From NCBI RefSeq assembly GCF_900094555.1, contig NZ_FMAC01000008.1, positions 151,485 through 215,484 on the forward strand: a stretch of 64,000 nt of DNA, given 5' to 3'. Below, one piece after another: positions 16,884 to 25,345 of the stretch. Origin of the DNA: Martinezella hainanensis. Its GTDB lineage: Bacteria; Pseudomonadota; Alphaproteobacteria; Rhizobiales; Rhizobiaceae. The position numbers were made by a program, and so were the translations under genes. Position 1 is the stretch's first letter. Every line of letters starts with the position of its first letter. The notes beneath the pieces are model-generated. The model was not told where the DNA came from. It saw only the letters and a list, made by a program, of their open reading frames with translations, and did not search any database.

Positions 16884-17528
16884 TCATGTGCGCTGTTGTA
16901 CCTGCTCACCGAGATCGGCAAGCGCTGCCCAAAGCTCATCGAACATGGTGCGAGCGAACTGCTCCACCGAAACATTCTGCGGAGATTGCGTCCAGCGCTC
17001 ACCGCCGATGCGCAGCATCGTCACGACGGCGGCCGCAAGCATGCCAAGACGGAAGCGTTCCTCCTGGCTGCCGCTGCCACGGGCAAGCAGCGCGTCCGCG
17101 AGCTTCTTCTCCAGCTTGGCATATTTCAGCTGATCGCGGGCTTGAAGCGTCGGCGTATCGTGGATCAGGGCAGCCAGAGCAAGGCTTTGCGGATCGGCGA
17201 TGGCAGTACGAAGAGCGGAATTGACAGCCGCCTCGATGACTTCGACAACCGAAGCATCTTCGGGCTGGGTGGCGACGGCGCCGATCAGCTCACGGGCGAA
17301 GCCATCCTGCCAGGCGGCAACGACCTCTTCCTTGCTGGGGAAGTAATCAAAGAAGCTGCGCTTGGAAACATCGGCGGCCTCGGTGATATCCTCGATGGTG
17401 GTGGCGTCAAATCCGCGCTCGAGAAAAAGCCTCAGGGCGGCGGATTCGATGCGTTCGCGGGTTTGGCGACGCTTGCGCTCGCGCCGGCCTTCCTTCACCG
17501 CGCTATCGACCTCCGGCTTCTTCGCCAT
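16884..17528 (-). CDS. TetR family transcriptional regulator
   Basis: 214 residues. A charged N-terminal tail is followed by the TetR helix-turn-helix (about residues 20-70, with RGFDATTIEDITEAADVSKRSFFDYFPSKEE). The C-terminal domain resembles the MftR/AcrR-type ligand domain. It lies directly upstream of the aldo/keto reductase on the same strand, and the perfect palindrome at 16821 lies between them, so local repression is the simplest reading. Confidence 0.88.
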   Translation of the reverse strand: MAKKPEVDSAVKEGRRERKRRQTRERIESAALRLFLERGFDATTIEDITEAADVSKRSFFDYFPSKEEVVAAWQDGFARELIGAVATQPEDASVVEVIEAAVNSALRTAIADPQSLALAALIHDTPTLQARDQLKYAKLEKKLADALLARGSGSQEERFRLGMLAAAVVTMLRIGGERWTQSPQNVSVEQFARTMFDELWAALADLGEQVQQRT

Positions 17529-17591
17529 CTGCTACCCCTGCCAGGCATTCACTTCGGGCCGCCCCAAATCGGCCTTTCCGGTTTCCGGCGC

Positions 17592-18248
17592 CTAAGCGCT
17601 GATTCCGGCATTCTCACCGGTGCTACGATATTTGGAGCCGGTGATCGAGAGCTCCAGTGGATTTTGCCGCGATATCCTGTAGACGCCGGCCGGCGGAATG
17701 TTGCGCACCGTACCGCCGATGCGCTTTGCGGTGAGCCCGAGGCTTTCAAGGATCGGTTTCTGCACTGGACAGCGCGGGCCGTAGGTGAACTGATAGAAAG
17801 CCCCACCCGGCTTCATGGTTTCGAAGGCGCCGCCGACAATGGCTGCCACCTTGGAAGGCGGCATGGACAGCAAGGGCAAGCCGCTGATGACGGCACCGAA
17901 AGGCGCATCGTCGAAAAGACCACATTGGCCAAGCTGGGCCGCATCCATATGCACCACTCGCGACTCGGGGAAACGCCCGCGCAAACGGACGGCGAATTCC
18001 TCGCCGAATTCGACGAGCGTCAGCGCGCTTTCGGGGATACCACGCGCCAGCAACGCCCTTGTGAATACGCCGGTGCCAGGGCCAAGCTCGAGGACCGGAC
18101 CATCGAAGGGCTCGATCTCCTGTGTCATCAATCTCGCCAGCCGCTCGCCTGAGGGCGCCACCGCCGCAACGCGCATGGGATTGCTCACCCAGGAGCGAAA
18201 GAACTGTACGAAATCAGCGCATGAGGTTTTTGTCGTCATTCCGCACAT
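17592..18248 (-). CDS. SAM-dependent methyltransferase, PmtA-like
   Basis: About 218 residues. The SAM-binding motif I reads VLELGPGTGVFTRALLARG (about residues 52-70), with an N-terminal FVQFFRSWVSNPMRVAAVAPSG segment typical of rhizobial phospholipid N-methyltransferase relatives, which methylate phosphatidylethanolamine towards phosphatidylcholine. The late segment KRIGGTVRNIPPAGVYRI also fits that family. The ATG at 18248 follows GGAG by 5 bases; an ATG at 18239 is an alternative. Rhizobia carry several such paralogues, so lipid activity is inferred. Upstream is a divergent promoter shared with the SDR at 18456. Confidence 0.75.
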   Translation of the reverse strand: MCGMTTKTSCADFVQFFRSWVSNPMRVAAVAPSGERLARLMTQEIEPFDGPVLELGPGTGVFTRALLARGIPESALTLVEFGEEFAVRLRGRFPESRVVHMDAAQLGQCGLFDDAPFGAVISGLPLLSMPPSKVAAIVGGAFETMKPGGAFYQFTYGPRCPVQKPILESLGLTAKRIGGTVRNIPPAGVYRISRQNPLELSITGSKYRSTGENAGISA

Positions 18249-18455
18249 CCAATCTCCGGCGATAAAATATGATGAGGGCCGAACAGCGTGGCAATTCAAA
18301 GGCATGCCCCGCCATTAGACCGTTGAAAGTTCTTGATATGCAAGCACCATCGCACATTTTGCGTTCATATATTTTCATTTATTGCAAACTTGCATTTAGT
18401 GTAGAAATAACCAGATACAATGGGCAATGCCAAAATCTCTTCACAGGAGCCCGCA

Positions 18456-19376
18456 ATGCCAGACTGGACAATAAAGGATATTCCGCCGCAGACAGGTCGA
18501 ATCGCAGTCATCACCGGCGCTAACAGCGGTATCGGCTATGAGGCGGCAAAGGCTCTGGCAGATGCCGGCGCAAAGGTCGTCATCGCATCGCGCAACGAGG
18601 CCAAGGCCAACGAAGCACTCGCCAAGATCCGCTCGGCAACACCCGGTGCAGACGTGACATACGAGGCGCTCGATCTTGCCAGCCTCGATTCCGTCGCCCG
18701 TACGGCCAACCGCATCGCCGATACGCTGCCGCATATCGATCTACTCATCAACAATGCCGGCGTCATGGCCATTCCCGATCGGCACGAGACCGAAGATGGT
18801 TTCGAGATGCAGATGGGCGCCAATTATATCGGCCATTTCGCCTGGACGATGCGGCTGCTGCCGAAGGTTTCTGCGGCCGAAAATCCGCGAGTAGTCACGG
18901 TCAGCAGCCTGGCGCATCGCAGCGGCAGGATCAATTTCGACGATCTGCAATGGCGCAAGCGCTATCGGCCTTGGCCTGCCTATTGCCAATCAAAGCTGGC
19001 AACGCTGCTCTTCAGCCTGGAACTCGATCGCATCGCACGCGCTGAAGGCTGGAAGCTCAAAAGCATGGCCGCCCATCCCGGCTATGCGGTCACCGGTCTT
19101 CAGACGGCAGGACCACGCATGGGCCGCAACAGGCCGGGCAGTCTTGAACTCCTGACAAAACTGCTGGAGCCGTTTGCATCACAATCGGCAGCAGCCGGCG
19201 CCCTGCCGACGCTCTTTGCCGCCACTGCACCGACCGCGGAAGGCGGCGCCATGTATGGCCCGAACGGCTTCTATGAGCTCAAAGGCCCGCCAGTACGGGC
19301 CAAGATTGCCGCTCATGCCCATGATCAGGCGATCTGGCGGCGGCTATGGGACGTCTCCGAGCAGTTGACCGGCTGA
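18456..19376 (+). CDS. SDR family oxidoreductase
   Basis: 306-residue short-chain dehydrogenase of the retinol-dehydrogenase/WWOX-like group. The Rossmann motif TGANSGIGYEAA (about residues 20-31), NNAG (in LLINNAGVMAIPD), the catalytic Ser (VTVSSLAHRSG) and YCQSK as the YxxxK pair are all present. The frame opens at 18420, but the ATG at 18456 follows AGGAG by 6 bases and gives the normal N-terminus. Monocistronic; a strong hairpin terminator follows. Substrate unknown. Confidence 0.9.
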   Translation: MPDWTIKDIPPQTGRIAVITGANSGIGYEAAKALADAGAKVVIASRNEAKANEALAKIRSATPGADVTYEALDLASLDSVARTANRIADTLPHIDLLINNAGVMAIPDRHETEDGFEMQMGANYIGHFAWTMRLLPKVSAAENPRVVTVSSLAHRSGRINFDDLQWRKRYRPWPAYCQSKLATLLFSLELDRIARAEGWKLKSMAAHPGYAVTGLQTAGPRMGRNRPGSLELLTKLLEPFASQSAAAGALPTLFAATAPTAEGGAMYGPNGFYELKGPPVRAKIAAHAHDQAIWRRLWDVSEQLTG

Positions 19377-19403
19377 AGGGTGCCGGGCCACAACGACCTT
19401 AAA

Positions 19404-19434
19404 AAATCCCTCTCCGCGTGACGGAGAGGGATTT
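19404..19434. terminator. Bidirectional terminator hairpin
   Basis: AAATCCCTCTCCG (19404-19416) and CGGAGAGGGATTT (19422-19434) form a 13-bp perfect stem with a 5-base loop, placed between the convergent SDR and BA14K genes. AAA/TTT flanks make it usable in both directions. Confidence 0.8.
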
Positions 19435-19448
19435 CGACATGTGCGATA

Positions 19449-19922
19449 TCACCGACTAACGCACTGACGGCGCGGACCATTGGTCGGCTGATAGGTATTG
19501 TCCGACACACGATAGGTCTTGTAGCGGCTTGCGCACCAGCGAACATGCGCGCTGCCGCGCGGCGGCTGCGAAACGGCCCCGCCGATGATTGCTCCGGCGG
19601 TGAATGCAGCCATCGGATACCACCAGCCATCATGGCGCCGATAGCCGGGACGGTGATAGCGATAGCCGCGATGACCATGCCAATAGCCCGGGCGATGATG
19701 CGGACGGTGGTGGGGACGATAATGCGGACGGTGACGCCCGCGGTAGTGCCTGTTGTGGTGGCGATATTGAACTTCGGTCAGGCCAGCGGGCTGATCACCC
19801 GTCTGCTGGATTGCCGGCTGGATCAGCGGCTGGATCGGTGCGGCCGCCGCCGGGTCGAAAGACGTTACGGCAAGCAGGGCACTCAGGGCAGTCACTGTTA
19901 CGGTTGTCAGGAATCGTTTCAC
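19449..19922 (-). CDS. BA14K-type secreted protein, His/Tyr/Arg-rich
   Basis: 157 residues with a GTG start. The only convincing ribosome site is AGGAGGAGA, 6 bases before the GTG at 19922, and starting there gives a clean signal peptide (VKRFLTTVTVTALSALLAV, cleaved after AAAA). The middle (about 50-95) is a basic repeat rich in HRPHYRP/HRPGY units. After a short hydrophobic segment (FTAGAIIGGAVS) comes the C-terminal HVRWCASRYKTYRVSDNTYQ block with the Cys pair typical of the BA14K family. Relatives are immunoreactive, lectin-like envelope proteins of Brucella and rhizobia. Confidence 0.8.
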   Translation of the reverse strand: MKRFLTTVTVTALSALLAVTSFDPAAAAPIQPLIQPAIQQTGDQPAGLTEVQYRHHNRHYRGRHRPHYRPHHRPHHRPGYWHGHRGYRYHRPGYRRHDGWWYPMAAFTAGAIIGGAVSQPPRGSAHVRWCASRYKTYRVSDNTYQPTNGPRRQCVSR

Positions 19923-20029
19923 AGCTCTTCTCCTCCTCATGAGTCGCAAATACTGATGAACAACGCGCAATGATTGAAAATCTTTCACAATATTATCGCT
20001 TGCGCAAGTACATGCCGCACGATAGGTCT

Positions 20030-20050
20030 ATAGATAGGAAGCCTATCTAT
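20030..20050. promoter_or_regulatory. Palindrome upstream of the MarR gene, probable autoregulatory operator
   Basis: ATAGATAGG (20030-20038), AAG, CCTATCTAT (20042-20050) is a 9-3-9 perfect inverted repeat ending 22 bases before the MarR start. A further GATAGG half-site lies at 20021. Size and place fit a MarR dimer. Confidence 0.65.
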
Positions 20051-20072
20051 CTATACGCGAGCGAGACTATCG

Positions 20073-20522
20073 ATGACCAAAACCGACCAGCATCAAGGGA
20101 TCGAGGAGGCCTACGCGCTGGCCGAGGCGTTGCGTCCCGCCCTCCATCGCCTGCATCGGCAATTGCGGCGCGAGAGCGACGAGGCCGGGCTGTCGCCGCT
20201 GCATGCCTTGCTGCTCGTCGCCATCATGCGCCAGCCAGGCATTGGCGTTGCCGAACTGGCGCGGATAGAGAGACTGCGCGGACCGACGATCTCAGGACAT
20301 GTGAAAGCCATGGAGCGGGATGGCCTCATCGCCCGTTCGGAGCCAGACCCGAGCGACCGCCGCCGCAATGGTCTGGTGGCGACGGCGAAAGGCGAAGAAA
20401 TCATCCGCAACCTGAAACGGCGGAGAACCGACTGGCTCGCCTCCGAACTTGCCAAACTGTCGCCGCAGCAGCGTGACGCCATTCGCGCCGCAATCGAACC
20501 GCTCATGGAGATCGGACAATGA
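20073..20522 (+). CDS. MarR family transcriptional regulator
   Basis: 149-residue winged-helix regulator. The DNA-binding core is GVAELARIERLRGPTISGHVKAMERDGLIARSEPDPSDRR in one run (about residues 58-100), where the wing DPSDRR is the MarR signature. It overlaps the downstream EmrB-type exporter by ATGA and is preceded by a clear palindrome, so it most likely represses its own operon and is released by a toxic ligand. Confidence 0.92.
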   Translation: MTKTDQHQGIEEAYALAEALRPALHRLHRQLRRESDEAGLSPLHALLLVAIMRQPGIGVAELARIERLRGPTISGHVKAMERDGLIARSEPDPSDRRRNGLVATAKGEEIIRNLKRRRTDWLASELAKLSPQQRDAIRAAIEPLMEIGQ

Positions 20523-22075
20523 ATACGGCTCGTCCGAATGCTGTCCCACCATCAGCTCCGACGGCAGGCGAGCCGCCCGATCGTCGCGAGATCCGCGCCG
20601 TCATCCTCGGACTGATGATCGTTCTCGGCCTCGGCGCCATCGACCAGAGCATCGTTGCGACGGCACTGCCGCGCATCGTCAGCGATCTCGGCGGCCTGAC
20701 GCACCTCTCCTGGGTCGTCAGCGCCTATGTGCTCGCCTCGACCAGCACCATGCCGCTCTACGGCAAGCTCAGCGACCAGTACGGCCGCAAGCCGATGATC
20801 TATACGGCGATCCTGATCTTCCTTCTGGGCTCGGTGCTGAGCGGCATGGCGCAGACGCTGATACAGCTCATCATCTTCCGGGCGATCCAGGGCATCGGCG
20901 CCGGCGGCTTGCTGCCGTTGGCGCAGATCATCATCGGCGACATAGTGCCGCCGGCCAGGCGCGGGCGCAATCAGGGTTCGATCGCAGCGGTATTTGCGAT
21001 CTGCAGCGTCATCGGCCCGATCGCCGGCGGCGTCATCACCGACCTCCTGTCATGGCACTGGATCTTCTACGTCAACCTGCCGATTGGCGCCGTCGCCCTC
21101 GTCATGATCGGCAGGGCGCTGAAGCGGCCGCATCATACGCGCAGCCGCCGTATCGACTATCTCGGCGCGGCTCTGCTGACGAGCTGTACAACCAGTTTCC
21201 TGCTGGTGCTTGCGCTCGGCGGCAATGAATGGGCCTGGAACTCGCCAGAGATCTTCGGCCTCTCCGCCATCGCCCTCGTGCTCTTCGTCTTCTTCATCCT
21301 GCATATCCGGCGCGAACCAGAGCCGGTATTGCCACCCGATCTCTTCCGTAACCGGCTCTTTGTCGTCGCCTGCATCGTGCTGGCCCTGACCTTCATGGGC
21401 ATGCTGGGAGCAAGCCTCTTCTTTCCGCTATTCTTCCAGATGGTCATGGGGGTCAGCGCCTCGCATTCCGGCCTGCTCACCGGCCCGCTGATGATCGGCG
21501 TCGTCATCTCTTCCATGGTCAATGGACGTGTGCTGCTGCATCGCTTCGGACGCTACAAGCCGGCGCAGCTCTGCGGCCTCAGCCTCGCAACCGCCGCCTT
21601 TGCCGTGCTCGCCTGGGCGGCCGCCACCAGCCAGGGCTTCTGGGTAATCGAACCGACGATCTTTGCTCTCGGTCTCGGCCTTGGCCTCGTCATGCCCACC
21701 ATGACGATCGCGGTGCAGAACGCCCTTCCCCTCGCCCATCGCGGCGTGGGAACGGCGACGCTCGCCTTCTTCCGTTCGCTCGGCGGCCTCATCGGCGTTA
21801 CTGGTTCCGGCGCCATTCTTGCCTATCGCGTACAGAATGCTGGCGGCGTCCTCGACGGGATGCATGTATCTTCATTGACCGAGGCCGGCATGAAGCAGCT
21901 CGCGACTGCCCCCCCCGAAGCGCATGACGCCGCGATAGCGCTCTATCGCCACGCGATCGCCATGACCTTTGCGACGGGCACGGCGATCGTGGCCTTGGCG
22001 CTGATTGCGCTGCTTTTTCTACCGGAATTGCCGTTGGCGACGGATCATGGGCAGGAAGCAAAGCGTCAGGGCTGA
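20519..22075 (+). CDS. MFS multidrug exporter, DHA2/EmrB-QacA type
   Basis: 518-residue inner-membrane proton antiporter with about 14 hydrophobic helices, as in the DHA2 subfamily. Family motifs are visible: LDQSIV-like GAIDQSIVATALPRI in helix 1, motif A GKLSDQYGRKPM between helices 2 and 3, and the motif C region GIGAGGLLPLAQIIIGD. It is coupled to the MarR gene by a 4-base overlap. No EmrA-like membrane fusion partner is adjacent. Substrate unknown, probably hydrophobic toxic compounds. Confidence 0.92.
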   Translation: MNTARPNAVPPSAPTAGEPPDRREIRAVILGLMIVLGLGAIDQSIVATALPRIVSDLGGLTHLSWVVSAYVLASTSTMPLYGKLSDQYGRKPMIYTAILIFLLGSVLSGMAQTLIQLIIFRAIQGIGAGGLLPLAQIIIGDIVPPARRGRNQGSIAAVFAICSVIGPIAGGVITDLLSWHWIFYVNLPIGAVALVMIGRALKRPHHTRSRRIDYLGAALLTSCTTSFLLVLALGGNEWAWNSPEIFGLSAIALVLFVFFILHIRREPEPVLPPDLFRNRLFVVACIVLALTFMGMLGASLFFPLFFQMVMGVSASHSGLLTGPLMIGVVISSMVNGRVLLHRFGRYKPAQLCGLSLATAAFAVLAWAAATSQGFWVIEPTIFALGLGLGLVMPTMTIAVQNALPLAHRGVGTATLAFFRSLGGLIGVTGSGAILAYRVQNAGGVLDGMHVSSLTEAGMKQLATAPPEAHDAAIALYRHAIAMTFATGTAIVALALIALLFLPELPLATDHGQEAKRQG

Positions 22076-22203
22076 TCGGCGCGGGGCAATTGCAGTCACC
22101 CGGCAACAAGCCCGGCTTAAGCCAGCGCTGCCCGCGGAAAGGCGCGCATTCGCAATGCGGGAGTGCCATGCTCTCGATCTAAATGAGTATGCAAACAGCG
22201 CGC

Positions 22204-22301
22204 GGGGCAGGATGAAATTGGTAGAGCGTGTGTTATGATCACGGCCTTGTGATCAAAGAATGTGCCCCGGAGAAAGGAGGTATCAAGCCTCCGGTTTCTC
22301 C
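22204..22301 (+). other. Strongly structured leader-like element, unassigned
   Basis: In the 339-base gap between the exporter and the acetyltransferase, three helices abut. GGGGCA (22204-22209) pairs with TGCCCC (22263-22268). Inside it TGATCAC (22236-22242) pairs with GTGATCA (22249-22255). Directly after it GGAGAAAGGAGG (22269-22280) pairs with CCTCC..TTTCTCC (22288-22301) around TATCAAG with a GG bulge. A tRNA-D-loop-like TTGGTAGAGCG sits in the first domain, but no tRNA fold is possible. A tiny frame MKLVERVL* starts at 22212. Could be a riboswitch or attenuator for the acetyltransferase 113 bases downstream; I do not recognise the family. Confidence 0.5.
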
Positions 22302-22414
22302 AATTGGGACGAAGGGTGCCGAAAGCGCAGCGGCGAGGTTCGAGACGGCAGTCATGACCGGCCGGTACGACGCGTTACGGCGCTCTATCGCGGGAACATT
22401 TGCGGGGTTATCCA

Positions 22415-23317
22415 ATGCCGCTTGTTTACAGACCTGCCCTTGCGGACGATTTGGCCGCGACCGATGCCCTGGTGGTTGCCAGCATCAACGATCTTACCGT
22501 TCGGCATGGCTTCGGTGCGATGGCGGCGGCAAGCGCTCCCAACTTTCAGCTGTTCTCGCTCAAGGACGACCCTGATGGACTATGGGTCGCGGACGATGGT
22601 GGAGAAATCCTCGGCTTCGCCTGGAGCTGGGTTTGCGGCAATGTCTGGTTCCTTGCCCAGCTGTTCGTCGATCCCGCCCGGCAGGGTCAAGGCATCGGAA
22701 ATGAACTCTTGGAACGGACCATGGAGCACGCCCGGAAATCAGGCGCGGCTCACAAGGCACTGATTACTTTCACCTTCAATCGCGTCTCGCAAGGCCTCTA
22801 CATGCGGCACGGCCTCTTTCCCAAGATGCCGATCTACTCTTTCAGCGTCGCACGCGAACGGGTGAGCCGGACATTGCCGGAGCCGCGGTTGCACGCCATC
22901 CCACTCGACACCGGTGGCACGGCGATGGAAAATCTTGTCGAGATCGATGCCCGTGCCATAGGCGTCTCGCGGGAGAAGCATCACCGCTATCTGCTTGGCG
23001 ACCCATCGACCGCAGGCTTTTTGCTCTGCGCTGGCGATGATATTGTCGGCTATGGCTATATCAGCTCCAACGGGCATATCGGCCCCCTCGCTGTCGCGCG
23101 GCCTGATTTTCTTCATGATGCTTTTGCGACCGCGTTGAAGCTGGCGGCGGATGGCTCTGCCGAGAACATATCGGCGTTCCTGCCGGGCACATGCGACAGC
23201 GCCTTGAGCCTTGCGATCAACCAAGGCATGCGGATCACTTTTCCGATGCTATTGATGGCATCGCCCGGCTATGGCGACTGGACTCAATATCTGCCGCGAA
23301 ATCCAGGCTTTATGTGA
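22415..23317 (+). CDS. GNAT acetyltransferase, two-domain
   Basis: 300-residue protein built from two GNAT halves. The first (about residues 1-150) has a complete acetyl-CoA motif A, QLFVDPARQGQGIGNELL, with the R/QxxGxG loop. The second (about 155-300) is degenerate, with VGYGYISSNGHIGPLAVARPDF but no clear pyrophosphate loop. The ATG at 22415 is chosen over an in-frame TTG at 22400. Ribosome site is weak. The structured element at 22204-22301 lies in its leader. Substrate unknown. Confidence 0.85.
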   Translation: MPLVYRPALADDLAATDALVVASINDLTVRHGFGAMAAASAPNFQLFSLKDDPDGLWVADDGGEILGFAWSWVCGNVWFLAQLFVDPARQGQGIGNELLERTMEHARKSGAAHKALITFTFNRVSQGLYMRHGLFPKMPIYSFSVARERVSRTLPEPRLHAIPLDTGGTAMENLVEIDARAIGVSREKHHRYLLGDPSTAGFLLCAGDDIVGYGYISSNGHIGPLAVARPDFLHDAFATALKLAADGSAENISAFLPGTCDSALSLAINQGMRITFPMLLMASPGYGDWTQYLPRNPGFM

Positions 23318-23463
23318 CCGGCCATCTGCAGCTCCAGCAATGCTGAATGGCTATATTGATTCCAAGCCTTGTCGATTATCGAGATGGGCCAAAGAGCGGC
23401 TTGCGTCTGTGCTCAGACGTTGGTGCCCAACTTAATTCTCTATTGGCATGGAGAAGAAGAAAA

Positions 23464-23540
23464 TGGCGCACCCGAAGAGATTCGAACTCCTGACCCCCAG
23501 ATTCGTAGTCTGGTGCTCTATCCAGCTGAGCTACGGGTGC
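23464..23540 (-). tRNA. tRNA-Arg (anticodon ACG)
   Basis: 77 bases including an encoded CCA (23466-23464). Acceptor GCACCCG/CGGGTGC, D-arm GCTC AGCTGGAT A GAGC, anticodon stem CCAGA/TCTGG with loop CTACGAA (anticodon ACG), a short variable loop, and T-arm with TTCGAAT all form. ACG is the arginine anticodon edited to ICG by TadA. Confidence 0.97.
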
Positions 23541-23665
23541 GTGGCCGAAACGGAAGAAACCGTTGGCGTGGGCGGTTCTCTAAAGCCTCCCTTGAGGGAA
23601 TGCAAGTGGATTTCTGAAAAAGATCGCGATTTTCGTGCATATTGACGCCAAGCGACTGAAAACAA

Positions 23666-25186
23666 TCAGCTTTCTTGGAGGCTTCTGCTGCGGTAATCGT
23701 CGAGAGATACCGGGCGGTCGGGAATTTCGATGCGGAACTGCGTGCCGGCGGCCGGTTTTTCAACGAGCGCAATCGTTCCGCCATGGGCAAGGACGAGCTC
23801 ACGGGCAATCGCCAGGCCAAGGCCGGTGCCGCCCGAACGAGCCGAGCCGCGGAAGGCCGTGAACAGGTTCTCCCTCGCCTTTTGCGGCATGCCGGGTCCG
23901 GTGTCATCGACGGTGATGCTGACGACGCTGCCGATTCGATGCGCCGACACCGTGATCCGCCTGACGCTATCGGGCTCCGCCTCGCCGAAAGCGATCAGCG
24001 CCTGATGGGCGTTGCGGCAAAGATTGTGGATGACGCGGAACAGCTGCTCGCTGTCGGCATCGACCTCCAGATCCGGGCTGAGCTGCTCGATGAATTCGAT
24101 GCCGCTATCCGGATCGATCGCCAGAATATCGCGGACTTCCTCGATAAGCTCGAATATGCGAATCTTGCGCCGGCGAGGCGCCGACTCGGAGGTCTGGCCA
24201 TAGGACAGGACCTCGGTCGTATAGCCGACGGCACGGTCGATGGTGCGCAGCAGCTTCGGAGCGAAGCGCTTGACCATCGGGTCATCGACATCGACCAGAC
24301 GGTCCGACATCAGTTGCGCGGCCGAAAGGATATTGCGCATGTCGTGATTGATCTTCGACACCGCCAAGCCAAGCGCAGCCAGATTCTTCTGCTGTTTCAA
24401 GGTTTTCTGCAATTGCGACTGCATCGCGGCGAGATGCCGGCCGGCTACGGCCAGCTCATCGCGTCCCTTCTCCGGCACAAGAACACGGCCGGGATCCTCC
24501 GGATCATCAGAATAGGCCTGCATGCTGTCCGTCAGCCGGCGGATGGGGCGGATCATCATGCGGTTGATCGCAAAGAAGATCAGCGTCGCGGTGAACAGGG
24601 AAATCAGGATCGAGACGAAGAACACGCTGACCGAATAGGCAAGCATCGCATTGCGCAGGCGGGTATCCTTCAGCACCACCTCGATGCCTGTGTTGGCATC
24701 GCCGCCGACGGGGCCGAAGACGCGGATGATGCGATTGCCGCCGAACAGCAGCGTATCGAGCGCATCCTTGATCGCGGTCAGCTGGGACACATCGCTAAGA
24801 TCGTATTTCTCGTCGACGGAGGCCGGCATCTCGGCTGTTGCCAGCAGGCGCGAGGTACCGTCCTTGCGCAGAACGATGGCCCGCGTGCCCGTGGCCATCA
24901 AAGTCTCCTTCTGCAGCGCCCGCGGCAGCTCGGCAGGCTGCAGGCCATCGATGACGATAGCAGCGGCAGCGGCGGTGTTCAGCCGATCTTCCAGCCAGCG
25001 CAGCCGCATATTGGCGACGGAGGGCACGAAAATCAGCACTTCCGCCAACGAAATGAAAACGACGGTGAGGATGAGAAGCTTGCCGGAAAGCCCGCCGAAG
25101 ATGCCCGTCGGGCGGCAGAACTGGGACAGGCGGCCCTTCTCGACCTTGCCGTTCTTTACGGCGCCCTTGTCCTGCCCACTGTCCAT
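23666..25186 (-). CDS. Membrane sensor histidine kinase
   Basis: 506 residues. Two membrane helices (about 36-56 and 182-208) enclose a periplasmic sensor region; a HAMP linker follows. The dimerisation/phosphoacceptor helix carries NHDMRN with His281, and the ATPase domain shows the N box NLCRNAHQAL, DDTGPGM (G1) and GGTGLGL (G2). HDMRN instead of HELRT marks a less common HisKA variant. Start at 25186 gives the usual membrane-proximal tail; the frame continues 35 codons further without a site. No response regulator gene is adjacent, so it is an orphan in this window. Input signal unknown. Confidence 0.88.
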   Translation of the reverse strand: MDSGQDKGAVKNGKVEKGRLSQFCRPTGIFGGLSGKLLILTVVFISLAEVLIFVPSVANMRLRWLEDRLNTAAAAAIVIDGLQPAELPRALQKETLMATGTRAIVLRKDGTSRLLATAEMPASVDEKYDLSDVSQLTAIKDALDTLLFGGNRIIRVFGPVGGDANTGIEVVLKDTRLRNAMLAYSVSVFFVSILISLFTATLIFFAINRMMIRPIRRLTDSMQAYSDDPEDPGRVLVPEKGRDELAVAGRHLAAMQSQLQKTLKQQKNLAALGLAVSKINHDMRNILSAAQLMSDRLVDVDDPMVKRFAPKLLRTIDRAVGYTTEVLSYGQTSESAPRRRKIRIFELIEEVRDILAIDPDSGIEFIEQLSPDLEVDADSEQLFRVIHNLCRNAHQALIAFGEAEPDSVRRITVSAHRIGSVVSITVDDTGPGMPQKARENLFTAFRGSARSGGTGLGLAIARELVLAHGGTIALVEKPAAGTQFRIEIPDRPVSLDDYRSRSLQES

Positions 25187-25345
25187 TTCAATTGTCCCGC
25201 TTCGCCGCAAAGCGATCTGATGCGACCTGATCGAAACTACATAATAGGCGATTGTGGGCTTTTTTCCAATCGGCTCGGCATTTTGGCACAAGACAAAGGC
25301 CGGCGACGACGCTCAGGCGCCGTAACCAGCCTCATATTCGCGGGA

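Noticed and set aside
22204..22350. tRNA gene or tRNA remnant suggested by TTGGTAGAGCG and GGTTCGAGAC
   Set aside because: No D-stem, anticodon stem or T-stem pairing can be formed with the right spacing, and the two pieces are more than 100 bases apart.
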